In this document: positions 7,458 through 17,427 of the stretch, one piece after another
Numbering within the stretch: position 1 is the first letter of the stretch
Layout: each line of letters opens with the position of its first letter
From: Bacteroidaceae bacterium
GTDB taxonomy: Bacteria; Bacteroidota; Bacteroidia; Bacteroidales; Bacteroidaceae
DNA length: 59,268 bases
Direction of reading: 5' to 3'
NCBI GenBank assembly: GCA_017616445.1
Contig: JAFZYE010000076.1
Span: 1 to 59,268, forward strand
Notes under the pieces: model-generated
Told to the model about the DNA's origin: nothing
What the model saw: only the letters and a program-made list of their open reading frames with translations
The model's database searches: none
Position numbers and translations under genes: made by a program

Positions 7458-8906
7458 ATGAAGACGAAACTATTATTACTATTGATGCTGATGTGCTCCT
7501 TGAATATGGGAGCCAAGGAGCGTCTGAAAGAGTTGCCGGCTATCAAGTATGGTACGGCTCCAGCACGTATCAAGGGTCTGATCAAGAACTACACAACGAA
7601 GCACAAGGAGGTGATGCTGTGTACGTTTATGCCTTTCGGTACGGGCGATAACACAACAGTGAATTCGGTCATCTCGACCATGTATCCAAGTGAACCTTCG
7701 GACGGTACGTTCGAATTGGAAATTCCAGTCAAGTACACCGATCGCGTTACGCTGATGTTCCGCGAGAAGAACTATATCGTAGAGGTACAGCCTGGTGAGG
7801 AGGTGGGTGTGACCATCGATATGAAGCTGCTGGAGAACCCCAACCCGAAGAAGCCCGCTGTGGTGTTTACTGGTAGTTTGGCTGATTTCAACAACGACCT
7901 CTATCGATATGGAACCGAGTACGAATCCATCAAGATTCTCGCACCTATTCAGGATAGGGAAGGATTGGATAAACTACGTGGGTTGACGGTATCGCAGTAT
8001 CGTGACTTCGTGCTCAAGCTCTACGAGGATGCCAAGAAGAAGATGATGGCCGACAAGCGTCTCTGTGGAGCGTTCAAGCAATATGTGGATGCTACGTATA
8101 AGTATCAGACGATTATCAAGACATTGCTGTATAACACGACGCTCAACGTGGCCAACGAGACGGAAATCACCTACGAGCGTCCGAAGGACTATTACGACTA
8201 CCTGCAGACCATGCAGCCGTTCAAGGATGTGGCGTACTTCTACACCATGCAGACCTTGGCTTCGATGGCGATGGTGAACGTGGTGAAGAACTTCTCTGAT
8301 CAGACTCAGCTGCAGATTCATCCTTCGATTCAACCGCTCCAGACGGCTTACGGATACGTGAACTCGATTGCGGCGTTCAACGAACTGACACCTGAGGATA
8401 TCACGAAGCTGAAAGACGAATGTCCTGAGTTGTGTGATGCCGTTCTGGAACAGAACAACATGCTCCTGCAGAAGATAGAGGCCGCTAAATATAGCACAGC
8501 ATACAAGGTGGTGAACATCGACGAGAACCTCGAGGGTGAGGACATCTTCAAGGCACTCATCGCTCCCTATAAGGGAAAACCGCTGTTGGTCGACTTCTGG
8601 GCTACCTGGTGCGGACCGTGTAAGGCTGCCATGAAGACCATCGAACCTGTGAAGGAAGCGCTCGCAGGAAAGGTGAATTTCATCTATGTGACTGGACCTT
8701 CGAGTCCGAAGAAGACGTGGGAACTGACCATCCCCGACATCCACGGAGACCACTACTACGTGACGGAAAAGCAGTATTCTGCTTTGTTGGAGCAGTTCGA
8801 GAGTAACGGTATCCCTACCTACGTGATTGTCGATAAAGAAGGAAACGTGAAGAATAAGTATATCGGCTATCCAGGCAACGAAGTGATGGAGGAACAACTG
8901 AGGTAG
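7458..8906 (+). CDS. Secreted TlpA/thioredoxin-fold protein (tandem paralogue 2)
   Basis: 482 residues, same architecture as the preceding gene: signal peptide (MKTKLLLLLMLMCSLNMGA), N-terminal beta domain, helical middle with KLRGLTVSQYRD (shared with KLRGFTVTQYRD in paralogue 1), and a C-terminal thioredoxin domain with VDFWATWCGPCK (Cys385 and Cys388) and GIPTYVIV. The last 30 residues are almost identical between the copies, while the N-terminal halves have diverged. This suggests different binding partners with a conserved redox module. It ends just before a GC-rich palindrome at 8907-8930. Confidence 0.85.
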   Translation: MKTKLLLLLMLMCSLNMGAKERLKELPAIKYGTAPARIKGLIKNYTTKHKEVMLCTFMPFGTGDNTTVNSVISTMYPSEPSDGTFELEIPVKYTDRVTLMFREKNYIVEVQPGEEVGVTIDMKLLENPNPKKPAVVFTGSLADFNNDLYRYGTEYESIKILAPIQDREGLDKLRGLTVSQYRDFVLKLYEDAKKKMMADKRLCGAFKQYVDATYKYQTIIKTLLYNTTLNVANETEITYERPKDYYDYLQTMQPFKDVAYFYTMQTLASMAMVNVVKNFSDQTQLQIHPSIQPLQTAYGYVNSIAAFNELTPEDITKLKDECPELCDAVLEQNNMLLQKIEAAKYSTAYKVVNIDENLEGEDIFKALIAPYKGKPLLVDFWATWCGPCKAAMKTIEPVKEALAGKVNFIYVTGPSSPKKTWELTIPDIHGDHYYVTEKQYSALLEQFESNGIPTYVIVDKEGNVKNKYIGYPGNEVMEEQLR

Positions 8907-8930
8907 ACCCCCTAGCCCCCTTTAGGGGGA
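8907..8930. repeat. GC-rich palindromic repeat
   Basis: ACCCCCTAGCCCCCTTTAGG followed by GGGA; hairpin CCCCCTTTAGGGGG immediately after the stop codon. Confidence 0.85.
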
Positions 8931-8967
8931 ATAGACTTTAGACATTAGTAAAGTGAAAAATTGAAAT

Positions 8968-9543
8968 ATGAAGATATTATATTTTCACGGATTTGCGTCT
9001 TCGGGCGCTACGGGGACAGCTGAGACGCTACGGCGATTGCTGCCCGAGGTGGAGGTGATTTCACCTGATATTCCTGTTGACCCTACAGAGGCACTTCCAT
9101 ACTTGCGAAATCTGTGTGAGCAGGAGAAGCCCGACCTGATTATCGGTACTTCGATGGGTGCGATGTATGCCCAGCAGATGTTCGGCTATAAGAAGATATG
9201 TGTGAATCCTGCATTCAACATGTCAACCATGTCGAAGGTGTTCAAGACGGGTGAACATAAGTTCCTGAACGGAAGAAAAGACAACCAGAAGACGTTCAAG
9301 ATCACGAAGGAAATCATACAGAAGCATAACATGATGGAACGTCAGCAGTTCAAGGGTATCACTCCGTTCGACAAGGAGAACACCTACGGACTGTTTGGCA
9401 TTCACGATACGACAGTCAACACATACGACCTGTTCAAAAAGTATTACAAGAACGCTCAGCGGTTCGACGGGGAGCATCACCTCAATGAGAAAGCATTGAA
9501 GACAGCCGTCGTTCCGTTGGTAAAACAAATATTAGGTATATGA
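8968..9543 (+). CDS. YqiA/YcfP-type alpha/beta-hydrolase (small esterase)
   Basis: 191 residues, no signal peptide, cytoplasmic. It starts with the oxyanion-hole segment LYFHGFASSG, carries the nucleophile elbow GTSMGAM (Ser about residue 69), has an Asp-bearing GIHDTTVN strand and ends with DGEHHLNE supplying the catalytic His. This is the UPF0227/YqiA pattern of small esterases active on short acyl esters; the natural substrate is unknown. Its stop overlaps the uridine kinase start (ATGA at 9540-9543), so the two are co-translated. Confidence 0.85.
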   Translation: MKILYFHGFASSGATGTAETLRRLLPEVEVISPDIPVDPTEALPYLRNLCEQEKPDLIIGTSMGAMYAQQMFGYKKICVNPAFNMSTMSKVFKTGEHKFLNGRKDNQKTFKITKEIIQKHNMMERQQFKGITPFDKENTYGLFGIHDTTVNTYDLFKKYYKNAQRFDGEHHLNEKALKTAVVPLVKQILGI

Positions 9544-10184
9544 TGATTATTGGAATCGCAGGTGGTACAGGAAGTGGGAAGACCACCGTAGTCAACAAAA
9601 TCGTAGAAGCCCTTCCGGAGGGTAGTGTGGCAGTCATTCCACAGGACTCATACTACAATGATCAGAGCAATCTGCCGCTCGAGATACGCAAACAGACCAA
9701 TTTCGACCATCCTAATGCGTTCGATTGGGCACTCTTCTCACATCAGATAGAAGAGTTGAAGGCAGGCAGGGCAATTGAGCAACCTACCTATTCGTATATC
9801 ACGTGTACACGCCTCAGTGAGACCGTACATGTGGAGCCAAAGGATGTGATTATCGTGGAAGGAATCATGAGCCTGTACGACAAGAAACTGCGTGACCAGA
9901 TGGACCTCAAGATATTCGTTGATGCAGGAGCCGATGAACGCCTTCTACGCGTGATTGTGCGTGATATGGCCGAACGAGGACATCCGCTGGAGATGCTGGT
10001 CAACAAATACCGGAATGTGTTGAAACCCATGCACGATGAGTTTATCGAACCCACCAAGCAATATGCCGATATCATCATTCCCAACAGTTGGGGAAGCGAT
10101 CACAACGAACAAGCTATACAGATGCTCAGTAAGTTCATCCTTGGACAGCTACGGGAGCAAGAAGCATTAAAGCACGCCAAATAG
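9540..10184 (+). CDS. udk: Uridine kinase
   Basis: 214 residues. It phosphorylates uridine and cytidine with GTP or ATP in pyrimidine salvage. Walker A GGTGSGKTT is at residues 9-17; then come DSYYNDQ, NFDHPNAFDW (nucleoside binding), YSYITCTR, VIIVEGIMSLYD and RLLRVIVRDMAERG (lid). Length matches the family. Start ATG 9540 overlaps the upstream stop by four bases; a second ATG at 9543 would give one residue less. The stop lies in a hairpin terminator. Confidence 0.96.
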   Translation: MMIIGIAGGTGSGKTTVVNKIVEALPEGSVAVIPQDSYYNDQSNLPLEIRKQTNFDHPNAFDWALFSHQIEELKAGRAIEQPTYSYITCTRLSETVHVEPKDVIIVEGIMSLYDKKLRDQMDLKIFVDAGADERLLRVIVRDMAERGHPLEMLVNKYRNVLKPMHDEFIEPTKQYADIIIPNSWGSDHNEQAIQMLSKFILGQLREQEALKHAK

Positions 10185-10192
10185 CGTGCTTT
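10169..10192 (+). terminator. Hairpin terminator between udk and the convergent GTPase gene
   Basis: Stem AAAGCACGC / GCGTGCTTT with loop CAAATA, then TTTAATTCTT. It overlaps the udk stop codon and may serve both strands. Confidence 0.8.
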
Positions 10193-10212
10193 TAATTCTT
10201 AATTCTTAAAAC

Positions 10213-11358
10213 TTAAAACTTCACCTTCTTCAGTTCTTTCTTGAAGTCCTCTGCAACCGATTGCGCATCCGTCGCACCAGTCTCGATGGCTGTCTTCACT
10301 GCATTATAGTAGGCATATCCCATTCCTGTCGTGAGGAGAGATGCCGTAACGGCACTAATGGTGCCTCCGATAACAGAACCCGCACCAGGGATACATTTGA
10401 TGAGACCACGAACCACTGCACGTCCTGTGATGGTTGCACCCAGCACACCTGCAGCACTTGATACGAGCGTAGTGAGGAATGCGCGGTCGGCGTCAATCTT
10501 CATGACCTTTGTAATGCTGGCCATCATACCGATTTGAACAGGCGCCAGAAGAACCGCATCACTGAAGGGAATGGGCGTAGCACCAACTGCCGCAGCACTA
10601 CTCGCTGCAACCGCGATAATTTTATCGACAGCTTTCTTCGTGATACGCTCATTCACTTTCTGTGAAGCTGCAAGTGCAGCTTTTGCGATATCAGGAACGA
10701 TTTCGTAAGTGTGTTCAATCAGCTCTTCGAGTCCGAAAGCTGGAATAGTACCGATTGGGGTTTCGTAGGGTAAAGCAAGCACACGAATCACATTCGTGGC
10801 ATTCTGACACTCATCCTTCACGATGTTGTAGAACTCCAACGACGTGTCGAGTGTCTTGGTGAGTACAACGACAACGGGGATGTCTTTTGCCAAGTCGTTG
10901 ATGAATTCAATCTCGGCTTTCTCTACGCGTTTTCCGTCGTTGCTGATACAGAACCACGCAAGGTGAATCTGTTTCTTCGTGTCGTCTGACTTCTTGCGCT
11001 TTTCGATTTCCGACTTGAGTTCCTGACGGATGGTGAGAGCATTGCCCAACTCGAATCCTTTCGTGTCGAATATGTGGACAGGCTCTCCTTCTTTCGAATA
11101 CTCTTTCATGGTCTGAGTGACAGGCTTGCCGACACCTGTCTCAGCCAGATTGCCTTTGAACACAGCGTTGACGAGTGTACTTTTACCCACACCCGTCTTA
11201 CCGGCGATGATGATGTTGACCTGGCCAATCTTCTCGATCGCTTCATCGATGATTTTCTTGATGTTGAGTGCTTTGGCATTATCGGCCATTTCCTCAATAT
11301 TCTGGGCTTGCTCCTGAATCACTTTGGGGCCTTTGATGATGTCTGTAATCTTGCTCAT
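10213..11358 (-). CDS. Dynamin/Era-like GTPase with C-terminal DUF697-type hydrophobic domain
   Basis: 381 residues. The N-terminal G domain has Walker A IIIAGKTGVGKSTL (G1, about residues 50-63), a G3 FDTKG and G4 VVVLTKT. The C-terminal third is Ala/Gly-rich and hydrophobic (AVAASSAAAVGATPIPFSDAVLLAP, then GLIKCIPGAGSVIGG), which is the DUF697 pattern of membrane-associated GTPases such as YcjF-related proteins. It probably acts at the inner membrane; the process is unknown. It starts 11 bp after the antiporter gene and is likely its operon partner. Confidence 0.8.
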   Translation of the reverse strand: MSKITDIIKGPKVIQEQAQNIEEMADNAKALNIKKIIDEAIEKIGQVNIIIAGKTGVGKSTLVNAVFKGNLAETGVGKPVTQTMKEYSKEGEPVHIFDTKGFELGNALTIRQELKSEIEKRKKSDDTKKQIHLAWFCISNDGKRVEKAEIEFINDLAKDIPVVVVLTKTLDTSLEFYNIVKDECQNATNVIRVLALPYETPIGTIPAFGLEELIEHTYEIVPDIAKAALAASQKVNERITKKAVDKIIAVAASSAAAVGATPIPFSDAVLLAPVQIGMMASITKVMKIDADRAFLTTLVSSAAGVLGATITGRAVVRGLIKCIPGAGSVIGGTISAVTASLLTTGMGYAYYNAVKTAIETGATDAQSVAEDFKKELKKVKF

Positions 11359-11369
11359 GTTATTGGTAT

Positions 11370-13640
11370 TTATGGGTTAAACGAATTAATGAATTGTTTC
11401 AGCCGTTCGGTCTCACCTGCTACGATGACCACATCCTCTTGCTCGAAGACAACTTGAGGTTCGGGGTTCATGATGTAGTCGGTTCCACGTTTGATGCCCA
11501 TCACGATACATCTCGCCTTCTCTCGGATGTTTGAATCGAAGATGGTGCTTCCGATGAGCGGGTTCCCTTCTTCAAGCGTGAAGTGCTCAAGGGTGACATA
11601 AGTTCGGGTGATGTCGGGTTGTTCGGGTAACACGCTGTTATCGATCATCTGTTTGAACTTGTCGATCTGCTCGTCTGAGCCTGCTACCACAATCTGGTCG
11701 CCAGGATAGACATGCTTGCCTCCACCTGGGATGTTGGTAAACACACCTCCGCGTATGATGCGGACGATGCTCACACCAGAATGCTTCCGGACATTCAACT
11801 GACTGAGGGTCTTACCGCTGAATGTAGACTCTTGAGGTAGGGTGAACGTCGATATGTGAATATCGTAAGGAAGTAATGAACTCTCGAATACTTTTGTTAC
11901 AGGACGGCGTTTGGCTGCCGATACTTCACGTGCGGTGAGATTTTTACTGAACTGCTCTTCCATTCTTCGTGAACGGCTCTTGACACTTTGGGACATTACG
12001 ATGATGAGGACGAGCAGTAGCGAGATGCCGATAAGCAAACCGGAAGTAAGAGTGAAGATGCGAACGATAGCGTATGAAATCACTCCGACTCCGATGAGCA
12101 TGCGAAGCAGCAGCAAGCCCACCAACCATGCTTTCTGACTGTTGCTAGAACTCCATAAGGCCCGAGCCTCTTTGGTGTTTCGGTGACGTGCTGCAATATT
12201 ATAAATAAAAGGTGATGAACCTCCGATGATAATAATAAGTGCGATGATCTTCATGACCAGGCTGGCCGTATCGGGCTTGAGGAACGACTCGAGCCATGTG
12301 GACTTCGAGAGGATGAACGGGCAGATGGTCTGGAAATATATGAGATAGAGGAAGGCTGTGATAATGCCCGATATGAACATGGTAATCACCACCTTACGCA
12401 GATATGTCTTCCAAAGGCTGTCGGACGAGACTGTATTCTTGCGTTGGGAGTAGTTCTCGATGAAGAGTTTGATTCCCGGGCTGAGGTGATTATTCAGGTA
12501 CTTCTCCGCTGGTCCTGACAGGCGCATGATGAATGGCGTGAGGAAGGTCGTGATGACCGATACCGCAACTACGATAGGGTAGAGGCTCGATTCTGTTACA
12601 CCTGCCGTCTGCCCGAAATTGGCGATGATGAAAGCAAACTCACCTATCTGCACCAAGGTGAAACCTGTCTGCAAGCTCACTTTGAGCGACTGACCCGATA
12701 GTAGTGTTCCGATTGAAGCAAACGTGATTTGTCCGAGGATGACGGTGAGGGTGATGATGACGATAGGTAGCCAATACTGCAATAGCAACTCTGGATTGAT
12801 CATCATACCTACCGAAACAAAGAAAATAGCGCCAAAGACATTCTTGATGGGCAAAACAAGGTGTTCGATGCGTTCGGCCTCAACCGTTTCGGCTAATACC
12901 GAACCCATTACGAAAGCACCAAGAGCCGAACTGAAGCCTGCTCCGAGAGCAAGTAACACCATACCGAGACACATGCCGATTGCGAAGATGGTGAGCGTCT
13001 CGTCGTTCAGGTGTTTGCGGAATTTCTTCAGGAAAGTAGGGATGATGGAGATGCCGACCACGAACCAAAGAACGAGGTAGGCAATCAACTTGCCGATTTC
13101 CATCAACAGTTGGGCACCTGCGAATTGCTTTTTCACCGCGATGGATGACAGAAGTACCATCAGGATGACTGCAAACAAGTCTTCAACAACCAGAATTCCG
13201 AATGCAACCTTCGCAAACTTATGACTGCCGAGATTCATGTCCTCGATGGCTTTGAACACAATCGTGGTGGACGACATACAGAGCATACCTCCAAGGAAGA
13301 GCGAGTTGGTTTCGTCCCATCCCAGGATTCGCCCCAAAAGGAAACCGACTGACATCATGCCCACTACTACCGTTCCTGCTGCGATAAGAGCCGTACTGCC
13401 AACCTGTAGCAGCTTCTTGAAACTGAATTCCAGTCCCATCGCAAACAAAAGGAACAGCACGCCGATCTCGCCCCACATGTCGACACTCTTTTCGTCACCT
13501 ATCCATGATTGACCGAACATATATGGACCTGCAATCATTCCGGTAACAATATATCCAAGCACAACCGGCTGCTTAAAGAACTTAAACAGCAAACTGGTGA
13601 TACCAGCTGTCAGCATGATGATACAGAGGTCGTGAATCAT
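11370..13640 (-). CDS. CPA2-family cation:proton antiporter with two RCK-C domains
   Basis: 756 residues. About 12 hydrophobic segments span residues 1-400 (opening MIHDLCIIMLTAGITSLLFK, with GYIVTGMIAGP typical of Kef/Nha-type CPA2 exchangers), followed by further hydrophobic segments around 420-560. Two C-terminal RCK-C/TrkA-C modules follow (YPGDQIVVAGSDEQIDKFK and FEQEDVVIVAGETERLKQF), a cytoplasmic ligand-gating unit. It likely exchanges K+ or Na+ for protons at the inner membrane. There is no RCK-N Rossmann domain, so it differs from KefB/KefC. It sits between a lipoprotein gene 35 bp upstream and the GTPase 11 bp downstream. Confidence 0.9.
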   Translation of the reverse strand: MIHDLCIIMLTAGITSLLFKFFKQPVVLGYIVTGMIAGPYMFGQSWIGDEKSVDMWGEIGVLFLLFAMGLEFSFKKLLQVGSTALIAAGTVVVGMMSVGFLLGRILGWDETNSLFLGGMLCMSSTTIVFKAIEDMNLGSHKFAKVAFGILVVEDLFAVILMVLLSSIAVKKQFAGAQLLMEIGKLIAYLVLWFVVGISIIPTFLKKFRKHLNDETLTIFAIGMCLGMVLLALGAGFSSALGAFVMGSVLAETVEAERIEHLVLPIKNVFGAIFFVSVGMMINPELLLQYWLPIVIITLTVILGQITFASIGTLLSGQSLKVSLQTGFTLVQIGEFAFIIANFGQTAGVTESSLYPIVVAVSVITTFLTPFIMRLSGPAEKYLNNHLSPGIKLFIENYSQRKNTVSSDSLWKTYLRKVVITMFISGIITAFLYLIYFQTICPFILSKSTWLESFLKPDTASLVMKIIALIIIIGGSSPFIYNIAARHRNTKEARALWSSSNSQKAWLVGLLLLRMLIGVGVISYAIVRIFTLTSGLLIGISLLLVLIIVMSQSVKSRSRRMEEQFSKNLTAREVSAAKRRPVTKVFESSLLPYDIHISTFTLPQESTFSGKTLSQLNVRKHSGVSIVRIIRGGVFTNIPGGGKHVYPGDQIVVAGSDEQIDKFKQMIDNSVLPEQPDITRTYVTLEHFTLEEGNPLIGSTIFDSNIREKARCIVMGIKRGTDYIMNPEPQVVFEQEDVVIVAGETERLKQFINSFNP

Positions 13641-13675
13641 AAGCGTGAGGTTTTATTGTCGGGAAGATGTTAGTT

Positions 13676-14839
13676 TTATTTCAACAACTGCTGAATCTCT
13701 TCTTCCAACGATGTGGTCACTTGATCGCTTCGCTTCACCAGTTCGTTTTCGCGATTGATCAAGAAGTAGGTAGGCAGATTCACCACTCCATAGATCTTCA
13801 TGGCTGAACCATCTGTCTCATGAACACATATCCAAGGTAATTTCTCACATGAGAGTTTCCAGAAATGGATATCATCATCGAGTGCTACCTGATAGATCTC
13901 GAATCCACGAGCGTGATATTGTTCGTAGAGCTGGCGCATCTTTCTGGTGCGTTCGGGCGATTCGGAGGCTCCGTAAAGTGTGAAGTCGAGCATCACCACC
14001 TTTCCCTTTAAGTCTGTGAGGCGGCGAATGGTGCTGGTGATGTCAGGCAGAGCGATGTCGATAATACCCACCTCACTGATTTTTGACTCGTCGATATTAA
14101 TCACCTTCTGAGTGGGTGGGGCTGTGAGGTTCATACCCTGAATGGCCAGATTACAAATCTGCTCTGTACGTTTGGCATCAGGATAGAGCCCGTCCCAAGC
14201 TGTTGCGATGGTTGCATAGCACTTCACATCATCACGATTCGAGAGCGGATTGAAGAGCTGATAGGTTGTATGCAGATCGGTGATTGACTGACACACAGCA
14301 TAGTAGGCGTATGCCATCTGCGGGTCTTGGAAGATATAGTTGGCCTTGATATGCTCTTTGTAGTTCTTAACTAACGTGTTGATGCTGTCAGAGATGTCAC
14401 CAGGATACATAGATGTGTTCTGCTCGAGGGCGATAACCTGACTTTGAAGTTGTGATTGCAGTTGTGCTATCTCCTTGATTTTCTGACAGTTCAACGAACC
14501 CTCAACCGTGTAGCTGCTACTGAATGTAGGACGTTGTGCAGTGAAAGTGACTGTTTCTGTTGAGTCGATCGAGAAGTTGATTCGCTCCTCGCCCAGACGG
14601 AGCGCATAGAACTCAGGGTTAGACGGAGCGTCTGCCGTGAATCGGAACTGTCCGTCGTCCTTCAGTTTGACAGAGTCGATGCATTGTATGCCATCAAGGG
14701 TCATCGCTTCCAAATACAGCGTTTCCCCTTTGGCTTCTTCAATGGTTCCTTCGACACAGAACTGTGGATTCTTGTTGCATGATGTGAGCGCTACCACTCC
14801 TGTCATGCTGATAATACCTATAAATGTCTTGATTTTCAT
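13676..14839 (-). CDS. TlpA-like lipoprotein lacking the catalytic cysteines
   Basis: 387 residues. Lipobox VALTSC with Cys21. A DUF4369-like beta domain (about 27-110), a helical region and a C-terminal thioredoxin fold follow. Where the CxxC should be, after VVMLDF, the sequence reads TLYGASESPERT: the two Cys positions are Ala291 and Ser294. The rest of the fold, including VNLPTYFLI, is intact, so this looks like a redox-inactive binding or scaffold version, not a decayed gene. First gene of a minus-strand run with the antiporter and GTPase, with a consensus promoter at 14869-14876. Confidence 0.85.
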   Translation of the reverse strand: MKIKTFIGIISMTGVVALTSCNKNPQFCVEGTIEEAKGETLYLEAMTLDGIQCIDSVKLKDDGQFRFTADAPSNPEFYALRLGEERINFSIDSTETVTFTAQRPTFSSSYTVEGSLNCQKIKEIAQLQSQLQSQVIALEQNTSMYPGDISDSINTLVKNYKEHIKANYIFQDPQMAYAYYAVCQSITDLHTTYQLFNPLSNRDDVKCYATIATAWDGLYPDAKRTEQICNLAIQGMNLTAPPTQKVINIDESKISEVGIIDIALPDITSTIRRLTDLKGKVVMLDFTLYGASESPERTRKMRQLYEQYHARGFEIYQVALDDDIHFWKLSCEKLPWICVHETDGSAMKIYGVVNLPTYFLINRENELVKRSDQVTTSLEEEIQQLLK

Positions 14840-14868
14840 TATATTTTAACTCGTTGCTTTTGTGAGCG

Positions 14869-14876
14869 CAAAATTA
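14869..14876 (-). promoter_or_regulatory. -7 box TAATTTTG for the lipoprotein-antiporter-GTPase run
   Basis: On the minus strand TAATTTTGCGC, 30 bp before the ATG at 14839. It diverges from the pnp promoter. Confidence 0.75.
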
Positions 14877-14961
14877 GTAAAAAAGATGTAAAACGTAGAA
14901 TGTAAAATGGAAAAAATGAAGAAAATTCATAACTCTTAACTCTTAATTCTTAACTTTTTTG

Positions 14962-14969
14962 TATCTTTG
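14962..14969 (+). promoter_or_regulatory. -7 box TATCTTTG for pnp
   Basis: TATCTTTGCAC, 43 bp before the pnp ATG. Upstream are TTCTTAA tandem words. Confidence 0.8.
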
Positions 14970-15011
14970 CACGATTTTTTATGTTATAACACATATATTT
15001 AAGATTTTAAG

Positions 15012-17342
15012 ATGAATGTAATTACGAAGAAAGTCTCATTGCCTGACGGACGTGAAATCAGCATTGAGACAGGAAAGTTGGCAAAACAAGCCGATGGTTC
15101 TGTGATGCTCCGTATGGGTAACACTATGCTCCTGGCCACTGTTTGTGCCGCAAAAGATGCCGTACCAGGAACAGATTTTATGCCACTCCAGGTAGAGTAT
15201 CGTGAGAAGTATGCCGCTAACGGCCGATTCCCTGGAGGTTTTACAAGACGTGAAGGCAAGCCATCAGATGAGGAAATCCTCACATGCCGACTTGTTGACC
15301 GCGCACTCCGTCCTCTGTTCCCATCAAACTATCACGCAGAGGTGTATGTAAATGTGATTCTTTTCTCTGCTGACGGAGTTGATATGCCAGACGCACTCGC
15401 AGGATTTGCTGCATCAGCTGCTTTGGCATGTTCAGACATCCCATTCGAAGGTCCTATCTCAGAAGTACGTGTAGCGCGTATCAACGGTGAGTTTGTCATC
15501 AACCCAACGTTCGACCAGTTGAAAGAAGCTGATATGGACTTGATGGTGGGTGCAACAGAAGAGAATATTATGATGGTTGAGGGTGAGATGAAGGAAGTGA
15601 GCGAGCTTGACCTGCTTGAAGCATTGAAGGCTGCTCATGCTGCAATCAAACCTCAATGTCAGATACAGAAGGAACTCATGAAGGAACTCGGCACCGATGT
15701 GAAGCGCGAGTATTGTCATGAGGTGAACGATGAAGAACTTCGTGAGGCTGTTAAGAACGAATGCTATCAGAAGGCTTACGATGTAACTAAGCAGGGACTT
15801 GAAAAACACCAGCGTGCAGATGCTTTCGAGGCTATCCGTGAAGAATTCAAGGAGGCTTATGCAGCTGCTCATGCTGACCTCTCAGAGGAAGAGCTTGAGG
15901 AGAAGAACACTTTGGTTGACAGATATTATGCAGACGTAGAGCGTGATGCAATGCGTCGTTGTATCCTCGATGAGGGTATCCGTCTCGATGGTCGTAAGAC
16001 TACCGATATCCGTCCAATCTGGTGTGAGGTAAGCCCACTCCCAGGACCTCATGGTTCAGCTATCTTCACTCGTGGTGAAACTCAGGCACTTGCAACAGCT
16101 ACACTCGGAACGAAGCTTGACGAGAAACTCGTGGATGGCGCACTCGAGCGTTACAACATGAAATTCTTACTCCACTATAACTTCCCTCCATTCTCAACAG
16201 GTGAGGCAAAAGCTCAGCGTAGCACTGGACGTCGTGAGATTGGTCACGGCCACCTCGCTTGGCGTGGTATCAAGGGTCAGCTTCCTGATGACTTCCCTTA
16301 CACGGTTCGCGTAGTGAGTGATGTACTCGAGTCAAACGGCTCTTCATCAATGGCTACGACATGTGCCGGAACCCTTGCATTGATGGATGCAGGTGTGCCA
16401 ATCAAGAATCCTGTAGCAGGTATCGCTATGGGTCTGATCAAGAATCCAGGTGAAGAGAAGTATGCTATCCTCAGCGATATCCTCGGTGATGAGGACCACC
16501 TCGGCGATATGGACTTCAAGACTACAGGTACAGTCAACGGTATCACAGCAACTCAGATGGATATCAAGTGTGACGGTCTTTCATATGAAATCCTTGAGAA
16601 GGCCCTCATGCAGGCAAAGGCTGGTCGTGAGCATATTATGGGTGAGATGATGAAGACCATTTCTGAACCACGTCCAGACTTCAAGCCTCATGTACCACGT
16701 ATTGAACAGCTTATCATTCCTAAGGAATTCATCGGTGCAGTGATTGGTCCTGGTGGTAAGATTATTCAGGCTATGCAGGAAGAGACTCAGACAGTCATCA
16801 CGATTGACGAGGAAGACGGTGTAGGTAAGGTTCAGGTTTCTGCACCTAACAAGGATGCTATCCAGCTTGCTCTTGCAAAGATCAAGGCAATCGTTGCTGT
16901 TCCTGAGGTGGGTACTGTATATAAGAGCAAGGTGAAATCAATCATGCCTTACGGCTGTTTCGTTGAATTCCTGCCTGGTAAGGAAGGTCTGCTTCATATC
17001 TCAGAGATTGACTGGAAGCGTTTCGAGACAATGGAAGAGACAGGCATCAAAGAAGATGACGAACTTGAAGTGAAGTTGCTTGATATCGATCCTAAGACAG
17101 GTAAGTTCAAACTCTCACGTCGTGCTTTGCTCGAGAAGCCAGAAGGCTATGTAGAGCGTCCTGAGCGCCCAGCTCGTGGAGAGAAGGGTGGACGTGGTGA
17201 GCGTGGTGATCGTGGCGATCGTCGTGAGCGCCGTGGACACGGTGACCGTCCTCGTCGTCATGATGATGCACCAAAAGCCGCACCAGCAGATACAGAGTCA
17301 TCTAACATCGGCATGAAGAGTGCGCTCGACGATTTGTTGTAA
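15012..17342 (+). CDS. pnp: Polyribonucleotide nucleotidyltransferase (PNPase)
   Basis: 776 residues. A 3'-5' phosphorolytic exonuclease of mRNA decay. Two RNase PH domains (first: [20 protein letters not shown]; second: [26 protein letters not shown], with the phosphate-binding [13 protein letters not shown] and [15 protein letters not shown]), a KH domain ([18 protein letters not shown]), an S1 domain ([33 protein letters not shown]) and a 60-residue tail rich in Arg and Gly ([21 protein letters not shown]). The tail is basic, probably RNA-binding, and longer than in E. coli PNPase. It is transcribed alone from the 14962 promoter. Confidence 0.98.
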   Translation: MNVITKKVSLPDGREISIETGKLAKQADGSVMLRMGNTMLLATVCAAKDAVPGTDFMPLQVEYREKYAANGRFPGGFTRREGKPSDEEILTCRLVDRALRPLFPSNYHAEVYVNVILFSADGVDMPDALAGFAASAALACSDIPFEGPISEVRVARINGEFVINPTFDQLKEADMDLMVGATEENIMMVEGEMKEVSELDLLEALKAAHAAIKPQCQIQKELMKELGTDVKREYCHEVNDEELREAVKNECYQKAYDVTKQGLEKHQRADAFEAIREEFKEAYAAAHADLSEEELEEKNTLVDRYYADVERDAMRRCILDEGIRLDGRKTTDIRPIWCEVSPLPGPHGSAIFTRGETQALATATLGTKLDEKLVDGALERYNMKFLLHYNFPPFSTGEAKAQRSTGRREIGHGHLAWRGIKGQLPDDFPYTVRVVSDVLESNGSSSMATTCAGTLALMDAGVPIKNPVAGIAMGLIKNPGEEKYAILSDILGDEDHLGDMDFKTTGTVNGITATQMDIKCDGLSYEILEKALMQAKAGREHIMGEMMKTISEPRPDFKPHVPRIEQLIIPKEFIGAVIGPGGKIIQAMQEETQTVITIDEEDGVGKVQVSAPNKDAIQLALAKIKAIVAVPEVGTVYKSKVKSIMPYGCFVEFLPGKEGLLHISEIDWKRFETMEETGIKEDDELEVKLLDIDPKTGKFKLSRRALLEKPEGYVERPERPARGEKGGRGERGDRGDRRERRGHGDRPRRHDDAPKAAPADTESSNIGMKSALDDLL

Positions 17343-17366
17343 GACGAACAATAATTCATCAATAAT

Positions 17367-17404
17367 GCCCCTCCCATCTCTCCCCTTGGGGGGATGAGGG
17401 GGGA
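17367..17404. repeat. GC-rich palindromic repeat after pnp
   Basis: GCCCCTCCCATCTCTCCCCT followed by TGGGGGGATGAGGGGGG; can form a strong hairpin. Confidence 0.8.
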
Positions 17405-17427
17405 TATCTTTTCAATTTAAAGCATAT

